Source: Pelomyxa schiedti
Lineage: Eukaryota; Evosea; Pelobiontida; Pelomyxidae
NCBI GenBank assembly: GCA_020536535.1
Contig: JAHLWZ010000999.1
Span: 1 to 31,388, forward strand
DNA: 31,388 nt
Direction: 5' to 3'
The position numbers were made by a program, and so were the translations under genes. Below the pieces are notes generated by a model. That model was given only the letters and a program-made list of their open reading frames with translations, did not search any database and was not told where the DNA came from. Within the stretch, counting starts at the first letter, position 1. Every line of letters starts with the position of its first letter. Below are positions 1 through 14,290 of this stretch, piece by piece.

Positions 1-138
1 AATGATTGTGAATTTTCAGCTAAAAGTAACCTCGCGGTCTGGTATTGAAAAAATTTAGCCATTTGTCAACCCTTCAACATGGTCGGCAATCCGCTTTATC
101 TGTGTCGGGTTACTTTTAGCTGAAAATTCACAATCATT
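1..138. repeat. Foldback repeat with perfect 31-bp inverted arms
   Basis: Bases 1-31 and 108-138 are exact reverse complements, separated by a 76-base loop. The left arm starts at the window edge, so the true arm may be longer. On the minus strand the right arm lies directly after a likely splice donor (CAG|GTAATG) that ends an exon of the AAA+ gene, so the element appears to sit in an intron of that gene. No transposase is visible inside it. It could be a small non-autonomous foldback element or an RNA hairpin; the sequence cannot tell which. Confidence 0.85.
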
Positions 139-2951
139 ACCTGGAAGTCTGAAACATGATGAACCAAACTTCTGTAAATATCCATAGCACTGTTAGCCTC
201 TGATATCGGTTGGACAAGGGAAAATAGTTCCTTGTCTGAGGGGATCAGAGTTTCAAGGGAGGCCACAAATCTTGATTCTGGCCCATATTCAAGGGCAATG
301 ACCAAGTCTGCTAATCTGCTCACAAATGAATCGGTGTCAGGGGACTGTATGGGTGCTGTGGTGGCACCCGAGTTCCGCGCATCTTTTTCCATTTAGTTCA
401 ATTATAGTAAATCTCTCCATACTTGGTATTTCTTCTGATGATGAGAGTATATCTTCTCTGGTGCTGGAGAAGATATCAGGCCCTGAAATAATCTTGAAGC
501 ACGTAAAAACATCACAACCATTGGGATGTTTCTGCTGAAAATGAGTTTTTAACTATGTAAACGTAGCAACAACATCCGACTTCCTGATTTAAAAAAGCAT
601 CGACATCTCGGCTTGTTGAAAACCTATGCTCACTCAAAAAGGCAAATATCCCTATTGGTGATCAATCGTTTTCCTCTCAGATATAAAATTGTTACCAGGG
701 ATGTTCCTCTGTTTTTGTAGTCTGAAAAAGTGTAAACACGATTCAAGCAGTTTCTGTTCATTAGAGATGGAAGTCACCCGGCAGACAACTTTGGCCAAAA
801 CAGAGTTATATTGTTTAAAAATTGAGCATTGCTATTAACCCATGATGCTATCGGGATTCTCCGAGCAGCAATTGTTGCCGTCTTCAATACCATAGTAGAT
901 GAAGTCAAAGCTTTCATGTGGATCCCCACATCTTATTGTTCCCATATGGGTCTCTAAAAGTATGGCACCATTCAATGGTGCATCTTTATGGTATATCGCC
1001 AAAGAAAACTGCAAGTCTACAATTGAAAGTTGATTCCAGAAAAAGATGCTACTAATTTACTTGAGTCACAGTGGTAGCCTGTTTGTTCAAAGACATAAAA
1101 CTGGAGCGGGGACCAGAACTTGGCCAAGTCTAGAGCAACTCGTTTTTCAAATTCACCTTCAAAGATATTTTCCCTATGTCTACATGAAGAGTGAAGTACG
1201 GAGAGTGCCTGAGCAAAGGTGAGTGTGAATGGAATCACAATTCTATTGAGATAACAACTTACAGATGGGTGGTTGGCTATACTTTGGCACATAGCTGATA
1301 GGGCACAAGGGCAAGGATCAAGTACGATTAGTGTGCTTTGGTTTTCGCCATCAAATGAGACCTCAATTAAGCCAGTCTTATTCAACATCATTCCATAAGT
1401 GAAGACTGTATTAAAATCTGAAGATGTCAACAATGCATATGAAACTATTTTACACTACCTTGGGGGTTTGTTTTCTTGGATATTTTGTATACTAGCCCAT
1501 TTTCATTGCGGCATGTCATGTTCTGTGGGTGTGACAAGGTGATAGTAAACTCCTCGAGAAATGATTGTTTCATATTATCAATGCATTCATGGGTACGGTA
1601 CCTAAAGTAAAATTGAGGATTTGAATTCCATATCTTAGGTAACCACTGTTTCAAGATCTGACTGAAGGTAGCAGTCAGACATTCATGAGAGGTGCTCCCT
1701 CTGCTTGTTGACTGAAATACTCTTAAAAGCACAGTAAACAACAAACTTGGTTCAATATCACTTACTGGGACAAAAACTCTGAACAAATTGCAACTGGACC
1801 TCGTATAAAGCTGGCAACCTGGATTTTTTGAGTGGTACTTAGAGATGCCTACTTCCTACTTTCTCCAGGTTTTGATTGCTCCTCTTTAGTGGGCTTTCAT
1901 TTGGTATGTGCTTCTGTAAAATCGCGTAGGCTTCACTAAATGGGACACTAGATACCTAAGTATAATGTAATGGTATTTTTAGGAGAGATGCAGCATACAA
2001 GTTGTGAGGCATCAAAGGTTTTAAAGTGAGTTACAATCTCTGGGAGGAGTAGTTTATTGCATCCCGTAAACACTATAGTAATGCCCAACTTATTTAATAA
2101 AGCAATAAGTTCCTTTAGCACTTTGAATAGCTGTGTAACTTTGCCATATGCTTGCTTTTTATAGAAAGAGTTTAATAAAGAATAGGGAGAAAAGAGGGGT
2201 TAACTTCCATCATCTGGTCAATGTTTTCAAAATAGAGTGTCAAAGGTATGGTTTGGCCATCTTTTAGTCTGCTTTGTAAGTTTTCCTTGACTCTAGCGCT
2301 ATTCTCCATTTCAGTTTTGCTCATGGGAATCCCAATATTAAAGATAGATGTTGAGCTTTCAATTTGTCAAGATAAGCTAGTATTTACCCAAAAAAGTATA
2401 CATACTTCGCTAGTATGATTTTCCCAAGAATAAAAAGGATCCATTGCTCAAAATCCTCCTCTGGTGTTTTGAGGTATGAGTATTCACAGTTATGTAGATT
2501 TTAGTTACTTATTTTTACCCTGGATGACAGCTACCCCGTTGGCAAACGTCTGAGATAAAGAACAGCATAACCTATTGCTCTTCTTATGTATGAAGTCTAT
2601 TACAGTCCTCTTTCCGCAGCCTGAATTTAAAGGTATAGGCACAGTAAAAAGAAAGTCATGCAAACTACCTGGAGCCCCAAAGAGTGTAATAACATAGCCT
2701 GCCGTGCTTTGCGGGTTGTTCACCAGTTCTATTGTACGTGAGAGCACATCCGCCGGATATTCACGAAGCATCATGCTGGAAGTGGTGGAAGTAATGCTTG
2801 GAGATGTTTCGAGCGCGGCCTCGCGCTGAACATTGGAAGCGGAGACAGTATCGCCGGGAGTCGATAAGGCCGCGCCACTGGGTGCATCTGCTCCTATTCG
2901 TGCGCTTGTAAGTCTACGACGAGACCGAGGCCCACGTCCGGCTCGGCGCAT
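1..2951 (-). CDS. AAA+ ATPase, ORC/CDC6-like (possibly ORC5), 3' end outside window
   Basis: The first ATG is at 2951, followed by an Arg-rich basic leader (MRRAGRGPRSRRR). Removing a 48-nt intron (2621-2668) creates a clean Walker A loop, FGAPGCGKRT, which is absent from either frame alone. Later exons carry a Walker B-like strand (LTLYFENIDQM, about 2230-2260) and a sensor-1-like strand (ITIVFTGCNKLLLP, about 2070-2110), followed by a lid-like segment (PFSEAYAILQKHIP). Further exons lie at 1445-1786, 1017-1433 and 140-392. The order P-loop, Walker B, sensor 1 with Asn and a helical C-terminal part fits origin recognition or Cdc6 ATPases. ORC5 is the closest in my judgement because of the TVLF-like sensor strand and the long C-terminal region, but that is inference. 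The product would act in replication licensing in the nucleus. A duplicate of one C-terminal exon lies at 5018-5206. Exon borders between 1800 and 2500 are uncertain. Confidence 0.5.
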
Positions 2952-3814
2952 GGTCACCGATGAACAGCCAATATTAAGAGGGAGTAAAAGACAAAGGAAA
3001 AAAAATTATTTAACCGATCCCTAGAGATTCGGTTAACTTAGAGATCCCGAAAATTTAGTTCGTTCTAGAACGAGCATGCGGAGCAAAAAGCGCCTAAGGT
3101 TTTTTATTAAAATGCCCCAGCGATGGCCCGGAACGGCCAATCACAGACGCAAGTGCTCGACCGGCGGTGACGTAGTGGTTGTGGTCTGAGCTGGCGGTCC
3201 AGCCCTCTAGTGGTGTCTTGGCTTACGAGTCCGCTTGTGGTTCCTGGGGATTGCCTCACTCCGAGTGAGGTTAGAATGACTTGGTGGTTCTAAAGCTATA
3301 CTGTTAGGCTCCTGGTTATCATATTGTCACTCTGGCCTTTGTATAGTGTTTAATGCAGGAAAAGCGCTGGTCTTCGTTTCAAACAACAAAAAAATCATTC
3401 TAATAAACAAAGCGTCAGCCGACGCTATGGCATTGGTGATTTATGGTGTGACAGTGTTGGTGATGCGCATTGCGGTGTTTGGTTGTTGACTTCTGTTCCG
3501 GTATTGTTCTCTTTGCTTTTTTTATTCTATGGTCACTTATTTATTGACTTTTTTCCCCTTACTTTGTATTAACAGTTTGTTTTTTAAATTTCGTTTTGTT
3601 ATGTAGTTGGATTTCTTTGTCTTTACCCTAACTTTGTCTTTATTTCGTTTAGTGTACTTAAGTTTTTGGCACAGCGGTACGTTTCCATTTGTGTTTTAAG
3701 TCTCCCTCACTCCAACATAGGGCCTCCATGCAGTGACTCAGTCCAACTTCAATGGACCAAGCCGGAACTACATGTATTTTCTCCGCTTTTTCTTAGTACC
3801 GGGCCCGGTACTCC
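2952..3814. other. Intergenic region, no gene recognised
   Basis: This is the upstream side of the minus-strand AAA+ gene. No long frame with family similarity is visible. Bases 3100-3250 are GC-richer and could hold promoter or 5' leader sequence. A small hairpin (CCTCAC...GTGAGG) lies near 3254-3271. From about 3500 to 3680 the sequence is T-rich. Confidence 0.5.
3795..3812. repeat. Perfect 18-bp palindrome AGTACCGGGCCCGGTACT
   Basis: The 18 bases read the same on both strands with no central spacer. They end three bases before the ATG of the candidate small gene at 3815. The palindrome may be a dimeric protein-binding site or an RNA stem in a leader; nothing else is visible. Confidence 0.8.
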
Positions 3815-4212
3815 ATGCACTCATCTCCCCTTTGGGTAAGTAATGTTGAATAGGTGGTGGACTGGCCTGGCTGAGATGACAGCCTGTCACGAAAGTGGGG
3901 TAAGTCCCTCCTTTTTAATCATCACTCAAACATAATAGGTACCCCCAGACTGATAGGCAGGCCTGGGAGAATATGTGCAGCTCTGACCAACTCTCATGCA
4001 TGGTATGTGGCTCCTTTTTTTCTTTTTTCCAGTAATATATTAATCAGGTGGGACTGGCTGGCTTCGGAGCTGAGGTCTATCATCAAGGTAATTCCCTCTC
4101 CATTTTTATCATCACCCCACTCAACAATAACAAGTTAACAGATGCCAGGAGCTTCCCTTCATCCATTCCCCTATGCCCACACTACCTGAAGTCGAAAATT
4201 GACTTCAGGTGA
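3815..4212 (+). CDS. Candidate small five-exon gene, 70 residues, unknown function
   Basis: I do not recognise this product. Five short exons (3815-3835, 3883-3899, 3939-4002, 4048-4087, 4142-4212) are separated by four GT-AG introns of 47, 39, 45 and 54 nt, the size of introns in the neighbouring firm genes. Joined, they give one open frame from ATG to TGA with all phases consistent (213 nt). The peptide starts MHSSPLW, passes GLAGFGAEVYHQ and ends KSKIDFR. There is no signal peptide or membrane segment. The second and fourth introns resemble each other (GTAAGTCCCTCC..., GTAATTCCCTCTCC..., both with TTTTTA-TCATCAC). The exons before them share GACTGG-CTGGCT, so part of the locus looks duplicated. 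It could instead be a spliced non-coding RNA. Confidence 0.35.
4185..4209 (+). repeat. Perfect 9-bp stem, 7-nt loop
   Basis: CCTGAAGTC and GACTTCAGG pair perfectly around the loop GAAAATT. The stem ends right at the TGA stop of the candidate small gene and is followed by an A run. It would form in the transcript around the stop codon. A role in 3' end formation is only a guess. Confidence 0.6.
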
Positions 4213-4700
4213 AAAAAAAAAAATCATTTACTTCCAGAAAGTACTTGGGCTTTTTTTGTTTTAGCTCCACTCCAGGAGCCAGTGTTTTTTTTTTTTCGGA
4301 CTGCAACCCAGAGGAGAATGTAAGGTGGGAACAGGAAATGTTGGCTGATAAACCAAAACAGCTCTTTAGCACCACCCCTGATGCAATCCCTCACCATTCT
4401 TTTTTTTATTATGTTTGCCCTCCTTCTGGAAGCATCAAGCTTATGCTTGCTGCACTTTGTCTACATTGTGTGACACATTCTCTGGTTCTGTATCCAGGAT
4501 TGTGTGCCCCCTTTTCATTAAAACAAGCCCAGAGTTTAAAAAATTACTTGACCTTGATTTTTAGTTTCTTGTTTCCTTTGAAAAGATGTAACCTGACACA
4601 CAACTTTCACTGCAATCAGCAAGTTTAAGGAAAAATGGTATGTGAGGTTTACTTAGCACACATGGCTCAAAAGGTGGTGACTCATTTAAACACTGTAACA
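4213..4700. other. Intergenic region, no confident gene
   Basis: A 139-codon open frame covers much of this stretch but is rich in Phe, Lys and Ser from homopolymer runs. It contains splice-like signals (a donor GTAAGG at 4320 and acceptors near 4276 and 4363). It matches no family I know. It may be further exons or a 3' UTR of the candidate gene upstream. Confidence 0.35.
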
Positions 4701-4832
4701 GACAATATATCAAAGCTTTCAGCCACACAAGAGTTATCATTATTGAATCTGGGGCACTGTGAATTTAAATTCATAATACCCCAATATCAGCAATGATAAC
4801 TCCTGTGTGGCTGAAAGCTTTGATATATTGTC
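4701..4832. repeat. Foldback hairpin 1, 46-bp arms
   Basis: Arms 4701-4746 and 4787-4832 are inverted copies with three mismatches. The 40-base loop holds a further TGGGG/CCCCA pairing and the palindrome GAATTTAAATTC. No ORF is present. It lies 15 bases from a second, longer hairpin. Confidence 0.9.
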
Positions 4833-4847
4833 CATTGCATACAGTAC

Positions 4848-4981
4848 AAAATGTGAAGGGATAGTTGTTTGAATCTAGGTTTAGTACAGAGATAGCACTT
4901 TTGTACACACTCATCCAGAAGTGTACAAAAGCGCTATCTCTGTACTAAACCTAGATTCAAACAACTATCCCTTCACATTTT
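4848..4981. repeat. Foldback hairpin 2, 61-bp arms
   Basis: Arms 4848-4908 and 4921-4981 are inverted copies with a single mismatch, and the loop is only 12 bases. Near-identical arms suggest recent formation or selection on the structure. There is no coding content. It directly precedes (on the plus strand) the decayed exon copy at 5018-5206. Confidence 0.92.
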
Positions 4982-5017
4982 TGGTTGTACACATTAGTGC
5001 TGCTTCACAATAATGTA

Positions 5018-5206
5018 CTAGAGAGGGTAAGTCAACATATAAAAAGGAAATTCTAAAAGAATAAGGTGTTGCTTGGTTACTGTGGGATAGGCAGACAAAT
5101 AGTGGATTGCCTCAAGTGCACAAGGGCAAGGATTATATACAATCAAGACATCTTCATTATCCCCATCAAAGGTAACATTTATCAGTCCTGATTTATTCAG
5201 CTTCAT
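5018..5206 (-). pseudogene. Truncated duplicate of an exon of the AAA+ (ORC-like) gene
   Basis: The translated segment runs KLNKSGLINVTFDGDNED then LIVYNPCPCALEAI. It aligns with LNKTGLIEVSFDGENQS and LIVLDPCPCALSAM at 1300-1400 of the upstream minus-strand gene. The next residues (YPTVTKQHLILLEFPF against HPSVSCYLNRIVIPFT) are also related, after which this copy reaches a stop. No P-loop part lies nearby on this strand, so it is an isolated exon-sized remnant. Its truncated end lies near the foldback hairpins, which may have taken part in the rearrangement. Confidence 0.7.
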
Positions 5207-5410
5207 AACTCATGACTTCCTTGATGTAGAGAAAATATTTATTCTTTTGTTAATTATTCATCTTGGGATTTGGTGGGAAAAAGCGCTTGTTTGCTCAGCC
5301 AGGGATTCTGGGTCAAATCTAACGAATAGCTCGAATTCCTGGGGTAGCCCAAATTTCTAACCTCGGTTTTGTGCCACAAAAAGCAAGAAAAAAATAAAGA
5401 AAAGTTTTCG

Positions 5411-6325
5411 ATGGCGAGCCGGGTGATCAACGTCGTTGTGTACTCAGACATAATTTGACCTTGGTGTTACGTCGGGGAAGTTGTTACTTTTGGGCTCAGC
5501 TTTTGTGGTATGTAACTCGAAAATAGGCTCGCTTGAAAAAAGCAATTGAAGTTTTCAAGCTAGAGCGCCCTGATGTGGGCATTAACGTGGAATGGGCCAC
5601 TTTTTTATTGCAACCCTCAATTCCTTCTCCTTCTATTGATTGGAAATTGGCCTATGGGTACTTTTTTTTCCCTGAAGTTCTCACTATTCAACAATTATTT
5701 TGGAGGCTCTATGCTGGTTGGACAAGATATGAGCAACACCCTGCCTATAAACAAGATGGACTTCCATTTGCAAATTGGCCCTACGTTCCAAATACAGTAT
5801 CCAAATTGGAGTTTTTCTTTCACCTGACCTGCTACATTTATATATTAACAGGTAAATGCTCACCGTTTAATCTACCACCTCCCAAAAGAAAAGAAGAATA
5901 AAGCCGTTTCACTATTGTTCTTCAAAAACTATGAAGTGCGTCCCTGTTTTGCATCAATACACGCCTAAGTTATGATACAGACAGGTGAAAATATTGGTGA
6001 AATAGAGACTCTGGTTCGTGTTGCTTCAGAACTAGGTGAGGATCCTGCAGCAACAAGAAACTATCTGCAATCTTCAGCCGATCGCGATACCGTCATGCAA
6101 CTGGCCTCAAATGCAACATCCCGAGGTATCGCTCCCATTTCCTTTCCCATCACCATCCCAGAACATATATATATACCTTGGAATCATACAGCAATCCTAA
6201 CCACCTACCACCCAAAAGGTGTTGATGGGGTTCCCCATTTTGTAATTTCCTCCCGAACCACAGTTGAATTCTCCGGAGCGCAGAATCCACAGGCACTAGT
6301 GAGCTCCTTCTACAAGGTTCTGTGA
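5411..6325 (+). CDS. DsbA/FrnE-family thiol oxidoreductase with in-frame UGA (probable selenocysteine)
   Basis: The start ATGG at 5411 begins MASRVINVVVYSDII, then UGA (5456-5458), then PWCYVGEARLKKAIEVF. In DsbA-like 2-hydroxychromene isomerase/FrnE proteins this motif is SD..CPWC.+GK, so UGA replaces the first, nucleophilic active-site cysteine, giving UxxC. Five introns fit by phase: 5480-5526, 5658-5705, 5797-5851, 5936-5980 and 6126-6218. Later family motifs are intact: FANWPYVPNT, VNAHRLIYHL, GENIGEIETLVRVASELGED, and the cis-Pro loop GVDGVPHFVIS followed by the terminal FSGAQNPQALVSSFYKVL. The length is about 225 residues, usual for the family. It probably catalyses thiol-disulphide exchange in the cytosol, as no signal peptide is visible. 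A SECIS-like hairpin lies in the 3' UTR. Other genes here use UGA as stop and UGU/UGC for Cys, so general code reassignment is unlikely. Confidence 0.9.
5456..5458 (+). other. UGA codon read as selenocysteine (residue 16)
   Basis: The frame is open on both sides and encodes conserved family residues on both sides (SDII before, PWCYVG after). The codon occupies exactly the position of the resolving pair's first Cys. A TGT/TGC to TGA sequencing error is the main alternative, but the SECIS-like element downstream argues against it. Confidence 0.85.
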
Positions 6326-6371
6326 TTTTCCACCCCAAACACCACCAGCACACCCAATCAAAATCGCCGGT

Positions 6372-6443
6372 CCCATAACCCAGTGTGATGGGTGTTGGCT
6401 TCCAAGTCGCACCAGACAATCCAACATCCTGATGTTGTATGGG
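6372..6443 (+). promoter_or_regulatory. SECIS element candidate (form 2)
   Basis: The element starts 46 bases after the stop codon. Helix I is CCCATA (6372-6377) with TATGGG (6438-6443), followed by an internal loop. The non-Watson-Crick quartet is formed by GTGAT (6385-6389) and TGAT (6430-6433). Helix II is nine pairs, GGGTGTTGG (6390-6398) with CCAACATCC (6421-6429, one G-U), extended by TT/AA after one mismatch. The apical bulge carries CCAA (6402-6405). A mini-helix GTC/GAC (6406-6408, 6415-6417) closes it. This order of quartet, about 12-bp helix, AA bulge and apical helix is the eukaryotic form 2 SECIS layout that binds SBP2. Confidence 0.85.
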
Positions 6444-6607
6444 TTGTGGGGCTGAGGCTGAGACTGGTGTTTGGTGATGGCAGGGGAGGAACTTCACCTC
6501 AATGTTAATTCAACACAGGGACATTTCTATCTACTTCAAATTTGAAGCGTTCGCCTGCCTAAAAGACAGGAACAAACTTCTCAATAAATTCGGGTACGTA
6601 GGGAGCG

Positions 6608-11741
<5,134 letters not shown>

Positions 11742-11821
11742 TTGACAACAAGAAATTTGGAAAAAAAAAACAAAGTTTGCTTATTTAATATTCATTATCA
11801 TTCACTGATTGATGGGTACCT

Positions 11822-12985
11822 CTACTCCTGGTGCTCAGAAGGAACAGGAGTTGTCATAGGTGCCTCGGTGGGAATAGTTGTGGCTGGGGTTGTTTCAGTA
11901 GTAGGAGGGAGAGTTGGAGGGGCAGTGGATGTGATTGGGGGTGGGGGTGTTGTTTCAGCGGTTGCTGTTGCTAGAGAGGTGACAACAGTTGCTTGGGCAG
12001 CGGGGTTCTGGGGACCCACGATTGCTGGGACTACAGTGTCAGTGACGAGGCTCACACCTTGGTTGAACCAACCCCAGAGAGCATTGATGCTAGTGGATGC
12101 GGCACCGCTGACTCGCTCGTGAACTTTGTACTGCTGGTCGAACTCTTTTACCTTGGTGAAGCTGGTGTTGGCCACAGACCCTACTTTCTCAGTGATGTGG
12201 TAGTTCTGGTTGATTTGGGATGCAGAGTTGGTAATAGTAGAGGCGGCGCCAGTAATAGTTTCTTGGATGTGATACTCCTTGTTCAAGTTTTTCACCTTAT
12301 CAAGAGCTGTGTGTTTGTTGTTGAATAAAAGTGAGAAAGAAGCAATTATATACCACTGTGAAGAACCACGGGTACGGCGCCAGTTGGTGCCGTTCCGGTA
12401 GCTTCTGGCTGAGGTTCAGTAGTAGCAGGTGCAGAAGCTGGTTCTGTGGTAGTAGCAGCAGTTTGTTCAGTTGTCATTGCCATTCCAGTGGGTGCTTTAC
12501 CAAGATAGCCAGCCAGTACCTTTTCGTAAAAGAAAAGAAGGAAATAGCGTGAACCTAGGTAAGTACACGGGAAAAGGGCTACATATTCCCTAATAACAAG
12601 TAGTACTTATCTTCTTCTTATTATAAAACATAAAAGGTATAATATAACAACACAACCAACTACTACAGCAAGTCCGGCAATGGCACACCTCAGCGCGCTG
12701 GGAGTACTGCGAGACTTTAGCGGAAATGAGCTGGGACCTCTGTGGGTCGGACTCGAACTCAAGCACCCTGGAGAGCAGCCCCGCAGCGCGCCGGTACGCG
12801 TCCACGGCCCCGGGGTAGTCGTGCGCCGTGTCGAGCTGGACGCCGAGGCCCGCCGCCTGCCCCGCGTCGCGGAGCAGCCCCTCGATCAGTTGTGGGTCGG
12901 GCACTGTGGGCGGCGCTGGCTGGGGCGCCGTCGCGGCTGTGGCCTCGACTGGGGGTGATGGTAGTGCAGGCTCGGTGGATGCCAT
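11822..12985 (-). CDS. MIT-domain protein with a three-repeat helical C-terminus
   Basis: The ATG at 12985 starts MASTEPALPSPP. After a Pro/Ala linker, residues about 35-100 form an MIT three-helix domain (AGLGVQLDTAHDYPGAVDAY, then SQYSQRAE). MIT domains bind ESCRT-III tails. A 169-nt intron (12520-12688) joins RAE to VLAGYLGKAP in phase. A Thr/Pro/Glu linker follows, and a 47-nt intron (12307-12353) joins HS to ALDKVKNLNKEYHI. The C-terminal part has three diverged repeats of about 24 residues, each with Y-[HK]-[IV]-x-E at its core: LNKEYHIQETITGAAS, INQNYHITEKVGSVAN, FDQQYKVHERVSGAAS. These resemble the C-terminal helices of plant BPA1-like RRM proteins. No RRM is present here. The protein ends in a Thr/Pro/Ala tail. 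The likely setting is endosomal or membrane remodelling, inferred from the MIT domain. Confidence 0.7.
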
Positions 12986-13156
12986 TGTTGTTGTTGTTGT
13001 TGTTTGTTGGGTTGTCACGGGGGATGAGCTTGTATGTTGGTTTTTCTTTTGTTTGTTGTCTGGTTTTTTTTTTTTTAATCTGTTTAGTGTTGTTTGCGAT
13101 TTCTGATTTTTGTTCTTCAATTTTGTTCTCTTCTCTGGGGTATTTTTAGCCTGGGG

Positions 13157-14290
13157 TTAACTGCTCGGTACGTCACTGTGGGCATTCCCCAAAAAATCAG
13201 ATCGTTCCCTCGTATTGGTAGTGACATTACGGCTCGATGCGGAGGGCAGAGGAACATATGACAAAGTTGGCTTCTTGCTCATCTGGTTGCTAGTTAAGAA
13301 AGGAGACGGGGTAGGAGTATAACAAACCAGCTGTGTGGAACCAATAGCACAAGAATGATACATTGTCTCCTTGGGTCTGGGGTTTCCCAATGAGGCGTAA
13401 TGCAGCGCCCTCTTCAATAGTATTGCACTCACCCTCCTCTTGTTCCTGAAAGTATTGGCAAAGGGTTTGTGGAAAGTGGTTACTTCACCCAATATTCTGT
13501 CTGTAAAGAGCTATCTGGGCATGAAGCATCTTGTATACAAAACTCACATTTTGGTGACAGTGAAGTTGGTTTACATCGCACTTGCGAAACTGAGGCTGTC
13601 GCGCGTGAGAAAAAGAAGTCACAAAGGTGGGGAGTCACCAAATAGCTCGACGACACATAAATCCGGAATACTAAAGATCGCCCTACCTAATATGTTCTCC
13701 ACATTCACAGTGAGTATCTTTCGATCTGTAAACTGAAAAGACTGCTTGGAGAATGTTGGAGTCGCAATAGGTGAAGGCTTGACTACTGAAACCGGAGTGG
13801 CAGAAAGGAATGGTTGTGGATAAGTAGGCATTTTGGCATATGGAAGGGTTGTAGCGGTGGTAGAAGTAAATTGAGGTATTGTGGGGAGGGTATCATGTAT
13901 ATTTAAAGGAAGTGCGGCAGGAGCCTTGACACCACTAAACTGATAATTATGCCTCGTTTGAATCGGCAGAAAATAAGACGGGGAGGGAGAAGGACTGCTA
14001 TTCTGCACAAAGAGCGGTTTTTGTGGCGCCGTCTTCTTGAGTAAGATATTATCGTAGCGAAACCGCTCCAAATTGCTGGTAATCTCAGGACGCGGCGCTA
14101 CAGGTGGAAGACGAGATGGCAGCGCACAGGTCATTACGCAGGCAGACGCATTGACACGCATAGGAGGTACCGGAATCATGGGGCGTAAGGCGTGTCCTCG
14201 TCCGCCTGGAGTACAGGGTCGCTTTGATTGCGGTGGTTGAATACAGTGAGTAAGGGAGTTCTCTTGCAAACGACTAGTGGCAGATCTCAT
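13157..14290 (-). CDS. Unknown Pro/Ser-rich protein, possible Cys-motif C-terminal part
   Basis: I do not recognise this product. Exon 1 (14290 to about 13652) encodes a basic, Pro/Ser/Thr-rich, probably disordered protein (MRSATSRLQENS... to CVVELF). Splicing at a GTGACT donor to an acceptor after GCGCGACAG gives an in-frame exon with cysteines, CKPTSLSPKCEFC and IQDASCPDSS. A 43-nt intron then leads to EQEEGECNTIEEG. The last segment ends LPSASSRNVTTNTRERSDF... at 13157, but the join into it is uncertain (the only phase-consistent intron I see is 31 nt). An earlier stop near 13290 is the alternative. It shares a short upstream region with the divergent TBC gene. Confidence 0.5.

Noticed and set aside
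3230-3310. A tRNA-like stretch with small hairpins
   Set aside because: No consistent cloverleaf, acceptor stem or T-loop could be drawn.
5254-5451. Minus-strand open frame opposite the start of the DsbA-like gene
   Set aside because: It is antisense to a well-supported conserved exon and has no family similarity.
5411-5458. UGA as a reassigned Cys codon, as in some ciliates
   Set aside because: TBCD and the RasGEF gene stop at UGA, and cysteines elsewhere are UGU/UGC, so a context-dependent selenocysteine reading fits better.
12590-12690. A hydrophobic segment plus RRR and stop in the MIT gene, looking like a tail anchor
   Set aside because: It lies one base out of frame with the MIT exon and inside the 169-nt intron whose removal joins RAE to VLAGYLGKAP. 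No splice fits the hydrophobic frame.
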